A DNA stretch of 64,000 nucleotides. Origin: Pseudomonas sp. R76. Its GTDB lineage: Bacteria > Pseudomonadota > Gammaproteobacteria > Pseudomonadales > Pseudomonadaceae. The notes beneath the pieces are model-generated. The model searched no databases, was not told the DNA's origin, and saw only the letters and a program-made list of their open reading frames with translations. The first letter of the stretch is position 1, and each line of letters starts with the position of its first letter. The position numbers and the translations under genes are program-made. This document shows positions 18,858 through 27,825 of this stretch, one piece after another. The DNA lies in assembly GCF_009834565.1 (NCBI RefSeq), contig NZ_CP019428.1, forward strand, positions 4,216,001 to 4,280,000, read 5' to 3'.

Positions 18858-20581
18858 AGCTCAGGCCCCATGGAAAAGTGCAAACGAATGCCGCCCGGAT
18901 CTTCGAGGGCATGGGCCAGGTCAAGACGAATCGGCCCGACCGGCGACACCCAGCGCACACCCACGCCCACACCGGTTTTCAGGCTGGGCATTTCGAGGGT
19001 GTTGAACGAGTTGCCTTGGTCGATAAAGGTCGCGATCCGCCATTTTTCGGCGATGGAATATTGATACTCGGCGCTCAAGGCCACCATGTAGCGGCCGCCG
19101 ATGCGATCACCGCGATCGTTCTCCGGTGACAAGGTCTGGTACTCGTAGCCGCGTACGCTTTGGTCACCACCGGCAAAGAAGCGCAGCGACGGCGGCACGG
19201 AGTTGTAGCCATTGGTGGCACTGCCGCCGAACTGCGCACGCCCGAGGAAGCGATGGTTATCCCACAAGGTGGTCAGGCCTTTGATCGTCGCCGTGCCGTA
19301 AAGCAGGTTGGTGTCGGAGCCCAGGCCTTCCTTGGCGACCTTGGCATCGAACATCAGGCGGTAGCCATTGTGCGGGTCGATGCGGTTGTCGCTGCGCAGG
19401 TAGGAATAATTGATACCTGGCATCACCAGGTTACTCAGGCCCGAGTCATTGCCCAGGCGGTATTCTTCGCGCTGGTATTTGAGCGATATGACCCGTGTCC
19501 AGCCGCTGGGCAATTTGCTGTGCCACTCAGGGCCCAGGGTGAGCAATTTACTCAGGGTGTCGGTGTTGGCAATTTCTTCGTTCTGGTAACCACCGGCGAA
19601 GCGCAATTTATCGGTCAGCGGCGGGTCCAGGGGAATGTCGTACCACAGGCCGACGTTCTGGCGTGGCGCCGAGAGTTCGGCTTCCCAGCCGTAACTGTGG
19701 CCTTGCGGGTTGACCCAGTGGCGGGTCCAGTTGGCTTTGCCGCGCGGGCCGACGTCGGTCGAATAACCGAGGCCCAGCCCCATGGTGCGCGGCTTGCGGG
19801 TTTCCAGTTGCACGGCCACCGGGATCACATCGTTGGCCGACGCGGCTGGGCTGGCGTCGACGCGCACGGCCTCGAAGAAGCCACTCGATTGCAGGTTCTG
19901 GTTGAGTTCGGCGATCAGCTCGGAGTCGTAAGGTGTGCCACTTTTGAACGGCACCATGCGTTGCAGCAGTTCCTCATCAAACGGCGTGTCGCCGGCAAAG
20001 CTGACCTTGCCCATGCTGTAGCGCGGGCCACTGTCGTAAACGAGTTCGATATCGGCGACGCCCGCCTTGGGGTCGACCGAGAGTTTTTGGCTGGTAAAAC
20101 GCCCACTGAAAAAGCCGTAGCGCGAGGCCTGGTTCTGGATCAGACGCTTGGCGTCTTCGTAATGGCCGTGGTTGAGCACGGCGCCGGATTTGAGGTCGTC
20201 GCTGGCAGGCACGCGAAACGCCTTGAGGCTCGCAGCCTCACCGTCGACCTTGATGGTCACGTTGCGCAAATGCACCGGTTCGCCGGGGTCGATGGTGAGG
20301 GTCAGGCGCGGGTTCTTGCCGCCCCTGACCTCACTGGCGATCTGCGGCTGATAGAAGCCGAGCGCCTGGGCGGCCTTGCGGGCCTGCTCCTCGGCGCCAC
20401 GGCTGAAGCGCTGCAAGGCTTCTTCATCGCGATCGCCGACCCCGCCGATATAGCCTTCGATGTTGGCTTTCAACGCGTCGTTTGAAGGTTTGATCCGCAC
20501 GTCCAGTTCGCTTTGCGCCAACGCGCCGCAGCTTGTGAACAGCAGAATCAAGCCGCTGGTAAATCTTCCTGGAAACTTCAT
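18854..20581 (-). CDS. tamA: translocation and assembly module subunit TamA
   Basis: A 575-residue Omp85-family outer membrane protein. The signal peptide ends near residue 22 (SCGALA-Q), three POTRA domains cover about 25-260, and a 16-strand barrel fills the rest. The C-terminal RGYEYQTLSPENDRGDRIGG segment contains the Omp85 RGY motif, and GVRWVSPVGPIRLDLAHAL is the penultimate strand signature. It pairs with TamB, its inner membrane partner encoded directly downstream. Length matches E. coli TamA (577). Confidence 0.95.
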   Translation of the reverse strand: MKFPGRFTSGLILLFTSCGALAQSELDVRIKPSNDALKANIEGYIGGVGDRDEEALQRFSRGAEEQARKAAQALGFYQPQIASEVRGGKNPRLTLTIDPGEPVHLRNVTIKVDGEAASLKAFRVPASDDLKSGAVLNHGHYEDAKRLIQNQASRYGFFSGRFTSQKLSVDPKAGVADIELVYDSGPRYSMGKVSFAGDTPFDEELLQRMVPFKSGTPYDSELIAELNQNLQSSGFFEAVRVDASPAASANDVIPVAVQLETRKPRTMGLGLGYSTDVGPRGKANWTRHWVNPQGHSYGWEAELSAPRQNVGLWYDIPLDPPLTDKLRFAGGYQNEEIANTDTLSKLLTLGPEWHSKLPSGWTRVISLKYQREEYRLGNDSGLSNLVMPGINYSYLRSDNRIDPHNGYRLMFDAKVAKEGLGSDTNLLYGTATIKGLTTLWDNHRFLGRAQFGGSATNGYNSVPPSLRFFAGGDQSVRGYEYQTLSPENDRGDRIGGRYMVALSAEYQYSIAEKWRIATFIDQGNSFNTLEMPSLKTGVGVGVRWVSPVGPIRLDLAHALEDPGGIRLHFSMGPEL

Positions 20582-20644
20582 AGGCGCGGATGCTACACGA
20601 GCTAGGGAGGCTCTTTGAACCCGGAATTGTCTGAATAATTCTGT

Positions 20645-21295
20645 CTAAGCCGTTGCAGCATGTAACGTTTGGGGATTGGGATGGAAAAACACATGCTCCA
20701 GCACGGGCCCTATGGCCACTTCGCCGATTTCTTCATAACCCTGACGTTTATAGAAATCCAGGTAGCGTGAATTACCCGTATCGAGCACCACACCCGAGGA
20801 ATGCGGGTCCTCGGCGCACCAATTGTGCACGGCTTCCAGCAACTGCTCGCCGTAGTGTTTACCCTGGAATTGCGGATGAATGCCCAACAGCGGCAGCACA
20901 TGCACCGACTCGCTCGGCAGGCAGGCCAGCACCGCGTGATGGTATTCCAGGTAGCGCCGCGTGCCGCGCACACCGGTGCTCAGCCACATGCGCAATTGCC
21001 AGGCCCAACTCTCGGTGATGCCCAGGCGCCGTTGCGGTGGCGCGATCAAGGCGATGCCAATCAGCCGGTCATTGACGAACAGGCCGATGGCGGGCAGTTT
21101 CTGAAAAAAATGCTGCTTGACCAGCTCGCGCACCGTGGCGCGCACCCGCTGTTCATAGCCTGGCCGTTCAGCCTCGAAGATGTAGGCGAAGGTCGGCTCA
21201 TGCCGATAGGCCTGGTACAACATGGAACGCGCCTCGCGGGAATAGCCGCTGTTGAGCAGGCGAATTTCGGCGGTGGCAGTCGAAGTGTCAGGCAT
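20645..21295 (-). CDS. GNAT family N-acetyltransferase
   Basis: A 216-residue protein with a C-terminal GNAT fold (about residues 60-205). [29 protein letters not shown] contains the acetyl-CoA pyrophosphate-binding loop (QGKHYGEQL, a Q/RxxGxG/A variant), and [24 protein letters not shown] is motif B. The substrate is unknown. I chose the ATG at 21295 ([10 protein letters not shown]) because AGGGAGA lies just upstream; a GTG at 21319 would include that site. Divergent from the exonuclease gene. Confidence 0.85.
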   Translation of the reverse strand: MPDTSTATAEIRLLNSGYSREARSMLYQAYRHEPTFAYIFEAERPGYEQRVRATVRELVKQHFFQKLPAIGLFVNDRLIGIALIAPPQRRLGITESWAWQLRMWLSTGVRGTRRYLEYHHAVLACLPSESVHVLPLLGIHPQFQGKHYGEQLLEAVHNWCAEDPHSSGVVLDTGNSRYLDFYKRQGYEEIGEVAIGPVLEHVFFHPNPQTLHAATA

Positions 21296-21463
21296 ACAGT
21301 CAATCTCCCTGGGCGCCACTCAAAAGATGGCGTTCTTATGGGTACGAACTTGTACGGCGCGAGTCGTTCCCAGACATTAGCAGTGCAACCGCCCTGCCGC
21401 CACGCTGGCCCCCATCCGACTTGTCAGCTAGCATCGCCCTTTTGCCAGACTGGACTGCCGACC

Positions 21464-22276
21464 ATGAAAATCGTCTCCTTCAATATCAACGGGCTGCGCG
21501 CTCGCCCTCATCAGCTGGCGGCGCTGATTGAAAAGCATCAACCCGACGTGATCGGCCTGCAGGAAACCAAGGTCCATGATGACCAGTTCCCGTTGGCCGA
21601 AGTCCAGGCTTTGGGCTATCACGTTTATTACCACGGCCAGAAAGGCCACTACGGTGTCGCGCTGCTCTCGCGCAAAGAGGCGCTGAGCGTGCACAAAGGC
21701 TTTGCCAGTGATGAAGAAGACGCCCAGCGTCGCTTTATCTGGGGCACCTTCGCCGATGAAAACGGCAACCCTGTCACCATCATGAACGGCTATTTCCCTC
21801 AAGGCGAAAGCCGCGACCACCCGACCAAATTCCCGGCCAAGCAGCGCTTCTATGCAGATTTGCAGCACCTGCTGGAAAGCCAGTTCAGCAATGAGCAGGC
21901 ACTGGTGGTGATGGGCGACGTGAACATTTCCCCGGAAGACTGCGACATCGGCATCGGCGCCGACAACGCCAAGCGCTGGCTGAAAACCGGCAAGTGCAGC
22001 TTCCTGCCGGAAGAGCGCGAGTGGATGGCACGCCTGAAAAACTGGGGCCTGGTGGACAGCTTCCGCCACTTGAACCCGGACGTGGCCGACCGTTTCAGCT
22101 GGTTCGACTACCGCAGCCGTGGCTTTGAGGATGAGCCCAAGCGTGGGCTGCGCATTGACGTGATCATGGCGTCCAATGGCTTGCTGCCCCGCGTGAAGGA
22201 TGCGGGCGTGGATTACGATTTGCGTGGTTTGGAAAAGCCATCGGACCATGCGCCGATCTGGCTTGAGTTGAGCTGA
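21464..22276 (+). CDS. xthA: exodeoxyribonuclease III
   Basis: A 270-residue AP endonuclease/3'-5' exonuclease of the Xth family, acting in base-excision repair. [18 protein letters not shown] starts the fold; LQETKVHD supplies the catalytic Glu34, [16 protein letters not shown] the Asp/Asn pair, RIDVIMAS and the final [12 protein letters not shown] the catalytic His. Length is the same as E. coli ExoIII (268). The frame is open far upstream of ATG 21464, but that region has no family similarity. Confidence 0.95.
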   Translation: MKIVSFNINGLRARPHQLAALIEKHQPDVIGLQETKVHDDQFPLAEVQALGYHVYYHGQKGHYGVALLSRKEALSVHKGFASDEEDAQRRFIWGTFADENGNPVTIMNGYFPQGESRDHPTKFPAKQRFYADLQHLLESQFSNEQALVVMGDVNISPEDCDIGIGADNAKRWLKTGKCSFLPEEREWMARLKNWGLVDSFRHLNPDVADRFSWFDYRSRGFEDEPKRGLRIDVIMASNGLLPRVKDAGVDYDLRGLEKPSDHAPIWLELS

Positions 22277-22296
22277 TCTAGGGCTGTACTCGGTCG

Positions 22297-22389
22297 AATG
22301 TGGGAGCGGGCTTGCTCGCGAAAGCGCAGTGTCAGGCAATTAACCTCTGACTGATACACCGCTTTCGCGAGCAAGCCCGCTCCCACATT
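22297..22389. repeat. REPIN, GGGAGCGGGCTTGCTCGCGA class
   Basis: Inverted arms ATGTGGGAGCGGGCTTGCTC with GCGAAAGCG (from 22298) and GCTTTCGCGAGCAAGCCCGC with TCCCACAT (to 22388), spaced by about 35 bp, 20 bases after the xthA stop. Confidence 0.93.
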
Positions 22390-22473
22390 TTGCTCAGCGG
22401 TGTGCCATTCATATTTATGCAACCTGCCTGACTTAATCTCCCGGCACCCCCTTTGGCTTAAGAAGGTGCCGGC

Positions 22474-23802
22474 ATGATGCTGCGCGTTCTGTTCCTGTTG
22501 ACCCTGCCGCTCTGCGCTGTGGCTGCACCCCTGCCCATCCCCGACCATGGCCCTGCATTGCGCATCCAGGGTTCCAACACCATTGGCGCGGCGCTTGGCC
22601 CGGCGCTGGTCAAGGGGCTGATGGAACACCAGGGCTTGCAGGCGGTGCACAGCGAGCCGGGCGACGGCGCCAATGAACAGCGTGTGGTCGGCAAGACGCG
22701 CCAGGGAAAAACAGTGACGGTCGAGGTGGCCGCCCACGGTTCCAGCACCGGGTTTACGGCGCTGAAAAAAGGCAGCGCCGACCTGGCCGCATCGTCCCGC
22801 CCGATCAAGGACAGCGAACTGGTTGACCTTGAACCCCTCGGCGACCTGAAAAGCCCCGAAGCCGAACAAGTCATCGCCATCGACGGCCTGGCTATCATCC
22901 TCAACCCGAGCAACCCACTGAACACGCTGAATACCGAGCAGTTGGCACACGTCTTCAACGGCGAGGTCAGCACCTGGGAAGCACTCGGCGGCCGTGGTGG
23001 CGCCATTCATTTATATGCGCGCGATGACCAGTCCGGCACCTATGACACCTTCAAGGAACTGGTGCTGCGCCCGCGCGGCAAGCCCCTTGCAAGTTCTGCC
23101 CAGCGTTTCGAGTCCAGCGAAGCCTTGTCTGATGCGGTCAGCCATGACCCGCAGGGCATCGGGTTTATCGGCCTGCCGTCGGTGCGCCAGGCCAAGGCGG
23201 TGGCGATTGTCGACGGCGATTCGCAACCTATGTTGCCGGTCACCAGCCTGATCGCCACCGAGGATTACCCGCTGTCACGCCGTTTGTATTTCTACCTGCC
23301 GCCTTCGGCGCGCAACCCTTGGGCCAAGGCGCTGGTGGACTTTACCCAGAGCAACAAGGGCCAGGCGATTGTGGCGGCCAATGGTTTTATTGCCCAGCAA
23401 GTGCAAGCGATCGGCGTGGAGCCACGCGCCTCAATGCCCGAGGACTATCAAGCCATTGCGCGTGACGCGCAGCGTTTGACGGTGAATTTTCGCTTCGAGG
23501 AAGGCAGCGCCAGCCTGGACAACAAGGCCCGCCAGGATTTGCAGCGGGTGGTGGCGTATATCCGCAGCTACGCCAAGCTCGACAAGCAGGTAACGCTGGT
23601 GGGGTTTGGTGATGCCAAGGATGATCCGCAGCGGGCGGCGTTGCTGTCGAAGTTGCGGGCCATGGCGGTGCGGCGCGAGTTGGTTAAAAGCGGCGTGGTG
23701 CTGCGCGATATTCGCGGGTTTGGCGCGCAGATGCCGGTGGCGGCGAATACGGCGGATGAGGGGCGGATCAAGAATCGGCGGGTGGAGGTTTGGGTGTACT
23801 GA
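22474..23802 (+). CDS. phosphate ABC transporter substrate-binding / OmpA family fusion protein
   Basis: A 442-residue exported protein. A signal peptide (about residues 1-18, MMLRVLFLLTLPLCAVAA) precedes a PstS-like type II solute-binding domain (residues about 24-315) with LRIQGSNTIGAALG, STGFTALKKGSADLAASSRPI and RDDQSGTYDTFKELVL phosphate-site-like motifs. The C-terminus (about 330-442) is an OmpA/MotB peptidoglycan-binding domain: NFRFEEGSASLDNKARQDLQ and GFGAQMPVAANTADEGRIKNRRVEVWV, with the NRRVE signature. This fusion suggests a peptidoglycan-anchored periplasmic binding protein; ligand and partner are not shown. No transporter genes are adjacent. Confidence 0.88.
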   Translation: MMLRVLFLLTLPLCAVAAPLPIPDHGPALRIQGSNTIGAALGPALVKGLMEHQGLQAVHSEPGDGANEQRVVGKTRQGKTVTVEVAAHGSSTGFTALKKGSADLAASSRPIKDSELVDLEPLGDLKSPEAEQVIAIDGLAIILNPSNPLNTLNTEQLAHVFNGEVSTWEALGGRGGAIHLYARDDQSGTYDTFKELVLRPRGKPLASSAQRFESSEALSDAVSHDPQGIGFIGLPSVRQAKAVAIVDGDSQPMLPVTSLIATEDYPLSRRLYFYLPPSARNPWAKALVDFTQSNKGQAIVAANGFIAQQVQAIGVEPRASMPEDYQAIARDAQRLTVNFRFEEGSASLDNKARQDLQRVVAYIRSYAKLDKQVTLVGFGDAKDDPQRAALLSKLRAMAVRRELVKSGVVLRDIRGFGAQMPVAANTADEGRIKNRRVEVWVY

Positions 23803-23834
23803 CCTGAGGGTTTTGTGGTGTTCCGGCTGGCCTC

Positions 23835-23918
23835 TTCGCGAGCAAGCCCGCTCCCACCTTTGACCCTATTCCAAATGTAGAATGCGGTCAAAATGTGGGA
23901 GCGGGCTTGCCCGCGATG
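23835..23918. repeat. REP pair in outward orientation
   Basis: TTCGCGAGCAAGCCCGCTCC (23835-) and ATGTGGGAGCGGGCTTGCCC (23893-) form an inverted pair whose arms are in reverse order relative to the other REPINs here. It lies between two convergent genes, which suits a terminator-like role, though no T tract is seen. Confidence 0.85.
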
Positions 23919-23932
23919 CAGGCGACTCGGTC

Positions 23933-25162
23933 TTATTGCCCGCTGCGCATCAGTTCTTTAGGCACATATTTACCAATCTCGAACTTGCCGATTGCCGCGC
24001 GGTGCACTTCATCCGGGCCATCCGCCAGGCGCAAGGTGCGTTGCATGGCGTACATGTAGGCCAGCGGGAAGTCGTTGGACACCCCGGCGCCACCGTGAAT
24101 TTGGATCGCGCGGTCGATTACCTTCAGTGCCACGTTCGGCGCCACCACCTTGATCTGGGCGATTTCGCTTTTTGCGACCTTGTTACCGACGGTGTCCATC
24201 ATGTACGCCGCCTTCAAGGTCAGCAGGCGGGCCATGTCGATCTCCATCCGTGAGTCGGCGATCTTGTCGATATTGCCGCCCAAACGTGCCAACGGCTTGC
24301 CGAATGCGGTGCGGCTGACGGAGCGCTTGCACATCAGTTCCAGCGCGCGCTCGGCCATGCCGATGGAGCGCATGCAGTGGTGGATACGGCCTGGGCCAAG
24401 GCGGCCCTGGGCAATTTCAAAACCACGGCCTTCACCCAGCAGCACGTTTTCGTAGGGCACGCGCACATTGTCGAACAGCACTTCGGCGTGGCCGTGGGGC
24501 GCGTCGTCGTAGCCGAATACCGGCAGCGGGCGCACGATTTTCACGCCGGGAGCGTCCACCGGCACCAGAATCATCGAGTGCTGCTGGTGACGCGGCGCAT
24601 CCGGGTTGCTCAGGCCCATGAAGATCAGGATTTTGCAGCGCGGGTCGCAGGCGCCGGAGGTCCACCATTTCTTGCCGTTGATCACCCATTCATCGCCCTG
24701 GCGCTCGGCGCGGGCGGCCATGTTGGTGGCGTCTGAGGAGGCCACGTCCGGTTCGGTCATGGCGAACGCCGAACGAATCTCGCCGCGCAGCAGCGGTTCG
24801 AGCCAGCGTTGCTTCTGCTCTTCATTGGCGTAGCGCACCAGCACTTCCATGTTGCCGGTGTCCGGGGCGGAGCAGTTGAACGGCTCCGGGCCCAGCAGCG
24901 AGCGGCCCATGATTTCGGCCAGCGGCGCGTATTCGAGGTTGGTCAGGCCGGCGCCCAGTTCGGACTCGGGCAGGAACAGGTTCCACAGGCCTTCGGCTTT
25001 AGCCTTGGCTTTCAACTCTTCCATGATGGCGGTGGGCTGCCAGCGGTCGCCTTCATTGACCTGGCGTTCGAACACCGGCTCGGCCGGGTAAACGTAAGCG
25101 TCCATGAACGCGGTAACGCGTTCACGCAGTTCCTGAACCTTGGGCGAATAGGCGAAATCCAT
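23933..25162 (-). CDS. acyl-CoA dehydrogenase family protein
   Basis: A 409-residue FAD-dependent acyl-CoA dehydrogenase. [21 protein letters not shown] is the ACAD signature 1 region (FAD contact), [17 protein letters not shown] follows, and [44 protein letters not shown] is signature 2. The DGPDEVH pattern resembles the ACAD10/11-like branch, which handles longer or branched chains; the exact substrate is unknown. No electron-transfer genes are adjacent. The divergent LysR gene at 25314 is the likely regulator. Confidence 0.9.
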   Translation of the reverse strand: MDFAYSPKVQELRERVTAFMDAYVYPAEPVFERQVNEGDRWQPTAIMEELKAKAKAEGLWNLFLPESELGAGLTNLEYAPLAEIMGRSLLGPEPFNCSAPDTGNMEVLVRYANEEQKQRWLEPLLRGEIRSAFAMTEPDVASSDATNMAARAERQGDEWVINGKKWWTSGACDPRCKILIFMGLSNPDAPRHQQHSMILVPVDAPGVKIVRPLPVFGYDDAPHGHAEVLFDNVRVPYENVLLGEGRGFEIAQGRLGPGRIHHCMRSIGMAERALELMCKRSVSRTAFGKPLARLGGNIDKIADSRMEIDMARLLTLKAAYMMDTVGNKVAKSEIAQIKVVAPNVALKVIDRAIQIHGGAGVSNDFPLAYMYAMQRTLRLADGPDEVHRAAIGKFEIGKYVPKELMRSGQ

Positions 25163-25313
25163 GAGCAGCTCCCTTCTCTGAGAGGTTGTTTAGGTCATGC
25201 AATCGATGCTAGAACAGCGTTGATAATTTACCTAGCCTATTCTCGGCGTGTATTAACATTCATCACCGATATATGATCGGCGTATGAACACCTAACAATA
25301 AGAGCGCAACGAA

Positions 25314-26249
25314 ATGAATTTGAGCAAGGTCGACCTCAACCTCTTTATTGTCTTCGACGCGATCTACACCGAAGCCAACCTGACCCGCGCCGGGCAGATC
25401 GTCGGCATCACCCAGCCGGCGGTGTCCAACGCGTTGGCGCGCTTGCGCGAAACCTTCAACGACCCGCTGTTCGTGCGCACCGCCCAAGGCATGGTGCCCA
25501 CGCCGATGGCGCAGAACATTATCGGCCCGGTGCGCAACGCGTTGTCGTTGCTGCGGGTGTCGGTGCAGGAAAGCCGGATTTTCAACCCGCAGCAGGCGGC
25601 CAAGACCTATCGCATCAGCATGACCGACCTCACTGAGGCGGTGATTTTGCCGCTGCTGTTCCAGCGCCTGCGCCGCCTGGCGCCGACGGTGGTGATAGAG
25701 AGTTTCCTGTCCAAACGCCGCGAAACCACCAAGGAACTCGCCGCCGGGCGCCTGGACTTTGCCGTGGACGCGCCGCTCAACACCGACCCGCAGGTACGTC
25801 ACGTCAAGCTGATGGAAGACCGTTACGTGTGTGCCATGCGCAAGGGCCACCCGATGGCGGGCAAGGACAAGTTCACGCTGGATGACTACCTGTCGCTGAC
25901 GCATATCCATATCTCCAGCCGTCGCAACGGTTTGGGCCACGTTGACCTGGCCTTGGGCAAAATGGGCATCCAGCGCAAGATCGCCCTGCGCTCCCAGCAT
26001 TACCTGATGGCCTCGCAAGTGTTGCAGCAGACCGACATGGTGATGACCGTGCCCGAGCGCTTCGCCCGCCGCCATGAGCTGCACTGGTTCAACCTGCCGG
26101 TCAACGATGTGCCACCGGTGGAAACCCATTTGTACTGGCACGAAAGCACCGACCAGGACCCGGCCAACCGCTGGATGCGTGAGCAGATGATTGAGCTGTG
26201 CCAGCAAGTCACCGCGCACGAAAAGAAGCTGGATGGCAAGCAAGCCTGA
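25314..26249 (+). CDS. LysR family transcriptional regulator
   Basis: A 311-residue LysR regulator. The N-terminal helix-turn-helix (residues about 5-64) contains NLFIVFDAIYTEANLTRAGQIVGITQPAVSNALARLRETFNDPLFVRT, close to NodD/BauR-like members. A periplasmic-binding-type effector domain follows (about 90-300). It is divergently arranged with the acyl-CoA dehydrogenase gene across a 150-base gap, so it probably controls that gene. The effector is unknown. The long VDLNLFIVFDAI start makes ATG 25314 the clear choice. Confidence 0.9.
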   Translation: MNLSKVDLNLFIVFDAIYTEANLTRAGQIVGITQPAVSNALARLRETFNDPLFVRTAQGMVPTPMAQNIIGPVRNALSLLRVSVQESRIFNPQQAAKTYRISMTDLTEAVILPLLFQRLRRLAPTVVIESFLSKRRETTKELAAGRLDFAVDAPLNTDPQVRHVKLMEDRYVCAMRKGHPMAGKDKFTLDDYLSLTHIHISSRRNGLGHVDLALGKMGIQRKIALRSQHYLMASQVLQQTDMVMTVPERFARRHELHWFNLPVNDVPPVETHLYWHESTDQDPANRWMREQMIELCQQVTAHEKKLDGKQA

Positions 26250-26259
26250 CCTGAAGCTG

Positions 26260-26298
26260 TGTGTGGGAGGGGGCTTGCCCCCGATGGGCTGCGCAGCG
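26260..26298. repeat. single REP-like half element
   Basis: GTGTGGGAGGGGGCTTGCCC CCGATGGGCTGCGCAG resembles one arm of the REP family (GGGAGGGGGCTTGCCCCCGA subclass) without an inverted partner. It sits between the LysR gene and the liuR promoter. Confidence 0.65.
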
Positions 26299-26302
26299 GC
26301 CC

Positions 26303-26318
26303 TTGACGTTTACGTCAA
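26303..26318 (+). promoter_or_regulatory. LiuR-type operator upstream of liuR
   Basis: TTGACGTTTACGTCAA is an inverted repeat (arms TTGACG/CGTCAA) lying 41 bases before the liuR ATG; TTGACG can double as the -35 element. It matches the pattern of the sites at 30012 and 30055, supporting autoregulation by LiuR. Binding is inferred from symmetry and context. Confidence 0.75.
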
Positions 26319-26359
26319 CCTGCCATTAGCTTAGCGCCAAGACCTTCTTGAGCGCCCCC

Positions 26360-26752
26360 ATGAGCACGACCTACAGCATTTCCGACCTCGCCCGCGAGCT
26401 CGACATCACCACCCGCGCCATTCGCTTCTACGAAGAACAAGGCCTGCTGGCCCCGGAACGCCGGGGCCAGGAGCGCATCTATTCGGCGCGGGACAAGGTC
26501 AGTCTCAAGCTGATCCTGCGGGGCAAACGTATCGGCTTCTCCCTGGCCGAGTGCCGCGAATTGATCGAACTTTACGACCCCAGCAGCGGCAACCACATCC
26601 AACTCAACAGCATGCTTGCCAAGATCGCCGAGCGCCGCGAGCAGCTTGAGCAACAACTGCTGGATATCGAACAGATGAAGCTGGAGCTGGACACCGCCGA
26701 AGAGCGCTGCACCCAGGCCCTGGCGCAGACCATCAGCCAGGTTGGCCAATAA
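26360..26752 (+). CDS. liuR: MerR family regulator of leucine/isovalerate catabolism
   Basis: A 130-residue MerR-type regulator. The N-terminal winged helix reads YSISDLARELDITTRAIRFYEEQGLLAPERRGQERIYSARDKVSLKLILRGKRIGFSLAE, followed by a coiled-coil dimerisation helix (residues about 80-125). It fits LiuR, the regulator of branched-chain amino acid degradation in proteobacteria. ATG 26360 is preferred to a TTG at 26348 because it starts the conserved MSTTYSISDLA. liuE follows after 16 bases. Palindromes at 26303 and 30012-30070 are probable targets. Confidence 0.92.
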   Translation: MSTTYSISDLARELDITTRAIRFYEEQGLLAPERRGQERIYSARDKVSLKLILRGKRIGFSLAECRELIELYDPSSGNHIQLNSMLAKIAERREQLEQQLLDIEQMKLELDTAEERCTQALAQTISQVGQ

Positions 26753-26768
26753 CCACAAGGTAGCCATC

Positions 26769-27668
26769 ATGCCCCTCCCCTCACACGTGCGCCTGGTCGA
26801 AGTCGGCCCGCGCGACGGTTTGCAGAACGAAGCCCGGCCGATCAGCGTCGCCGATAAGGTCCAGTTGGTGGATGCCCTGACCCACGCGGGCTTGAGCTAT
26901 ATCGAAGTCGGCAGCTTTGTGTCGCCCAAGTGGGTGCCGCAGATTGCGGGCTCGGCCGATGTGTTTGCGCAGATACAGCGCAAGCCCGGCGTCACTTACG
27001 GTGCACTGGCGCCGAACGTGCGTGGTTTTGAAGATGCCCTGGCCGCCGGCGTGAAGGAAGTCGCGGTGTTTGCGGCCGCCTCAGAGGCGTTTTCCCAGCG
27101 CAATATCAACTGTTCCATCAACGAAAGCCTGGAGCGCTTTGCGCCGATCATGGCGGCGGCCAAACAACACGGCGTCAGCGTGCGCGGCTATGTATCGTGT
27201 GTGTTGAGTTGCCCTTACGAAGGCGAGATTGCCCCGCAACAGGTTGCGGCGGTCGCGCGTGAACTGTATGCGATGGGCTGCTATGAGGTGTCCCTGGGCG
27301 ACACCATCGGCACCGGCACGGCGGGCGCCACGCGGCGGCTGTTCGAGGTGGTCGGCGCGCAGGTGCCGCGGGACAAGCTGGCCGGTCACTTCCATGACAC
27401 TTACGGCCAGGCAATCGCGAATATCTACGCCAGCCTGCTCGAAGGCATCAATGTGTTCGACAGCTCTATCGCGGGCCTCGGCGGCTGCCCTTATGCCAAA
27501 GGCGCCAGCGGTAACGTTGCCACCGAAGATGTGGTGTACCTGCTCAATGGCCTGGGGATTGAAACCGGTATCGACCTGGACGCATTGATTCGCGCGGGCG
27601 AGCAAATCAGCCAAGTGCTCGGCCGACCCAGCGGTTCGCGGGTGGCCAAGGCGCGTAACGCCGGTTGA
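26769..27668 (+). CDS. liuE: hydroxymethylglutaryl-CoA lyase
   Basis: A 299-residue HMGL-like TIM-barrel enzyme that cleaves HMG-CoA to acetyl-CoA and acetoacetate, the last step of leucine degradation. RLVEVGPRDGLQNE (metal/substrate site), FHDTYGQAIANI (metal-binding HxH region) and AGLGGCPYAKGASGNVATED (active-site Cys loop) are all present. I chose ATG 26769 (MPLPSHVRLVEV); the frame stays open nine codons further into liuR. It forms a two-gene unit with liuR, separated from liuABCD by crcY and an acyl-CoA synthetase. Also called mvaB. Confidence 0.95.
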   Translation: MPLPSHVRLVEVGPRDGLQNEARPISVADKVQLVDALTHAGLSYIEVGSFVSPKWVPQIAGSADVFAQIQRKPGVTYGALAPNVRGFEDALAAGVKEVAVFAAASEAFSQRNINCSINESLERFAPIMAAAKQHGVSVRGYVSCVLSCPYEGEIAPQQVAAVARELYAMGCYEVSLGDTIGTGTAGATRRLFEVVGAQVPRDKLAGHFHDTYGQAIANIYASLLEGINVFDSSIAGLGGCPYAKGASGNVATEDVVYLLNGLGIETGIDLDALIRAGEQISQVLGRPSGSRVAKARNAG

Positions 27669-27688
27669 GTAGCATTGCTGTGACAATG

Positions 27689-27718
27689 TGTTACCGCACA
27701 CCTACTTAACGAGTAACA
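27689..27718 (+). promoter_or_regulatory. CbrB-like upstream activator site
   Basis: The inverted half-sites TGTTAC (27689-27694) and GTAACA (27713-27718) are separated by 18 bp and extend to 7-bp arms with flanking G/C. TGTTAC/GTAACA is the pattern known for the response regulator CbrB upstream of crcZ-type genes. It lies about 105 bases before the sigma-54-like promoter, a normal enhancer distance. Confidence 0.6.
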
Positions 27719-27799
27719 CGGGAACATATTTTGCCCGATTTGCCCTATGCCATTGCCCATCAAAAAATCAAACCATTGATTTTAAAGGACTTTTAAAAG

Positions 27800-27816
27800 T
27801 TGGCACGCCTTCTGTT
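27800..27816 (+). promoter_or_regulatory. sigma-54-like promoter of crcY
   Basis: TTGGCACG (27800-27807) is a perfect -24 element; at the right distance the -12 element reads CTGT (27812-27815), a partial match to TTGC. Predicted transcription start is near 27826. Confidence 0.6.
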
Positions 27817-27825
27817 ATCTCTATT

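Noticed and set aside
20801..21463. N-terminal 221 codons of the open frame leading into exonuclease III
   Set aside because: Overlaps the GNAT gene on the other strand and lacks similarity; ExoIII begins at the conserved [12 protein letters not shown].
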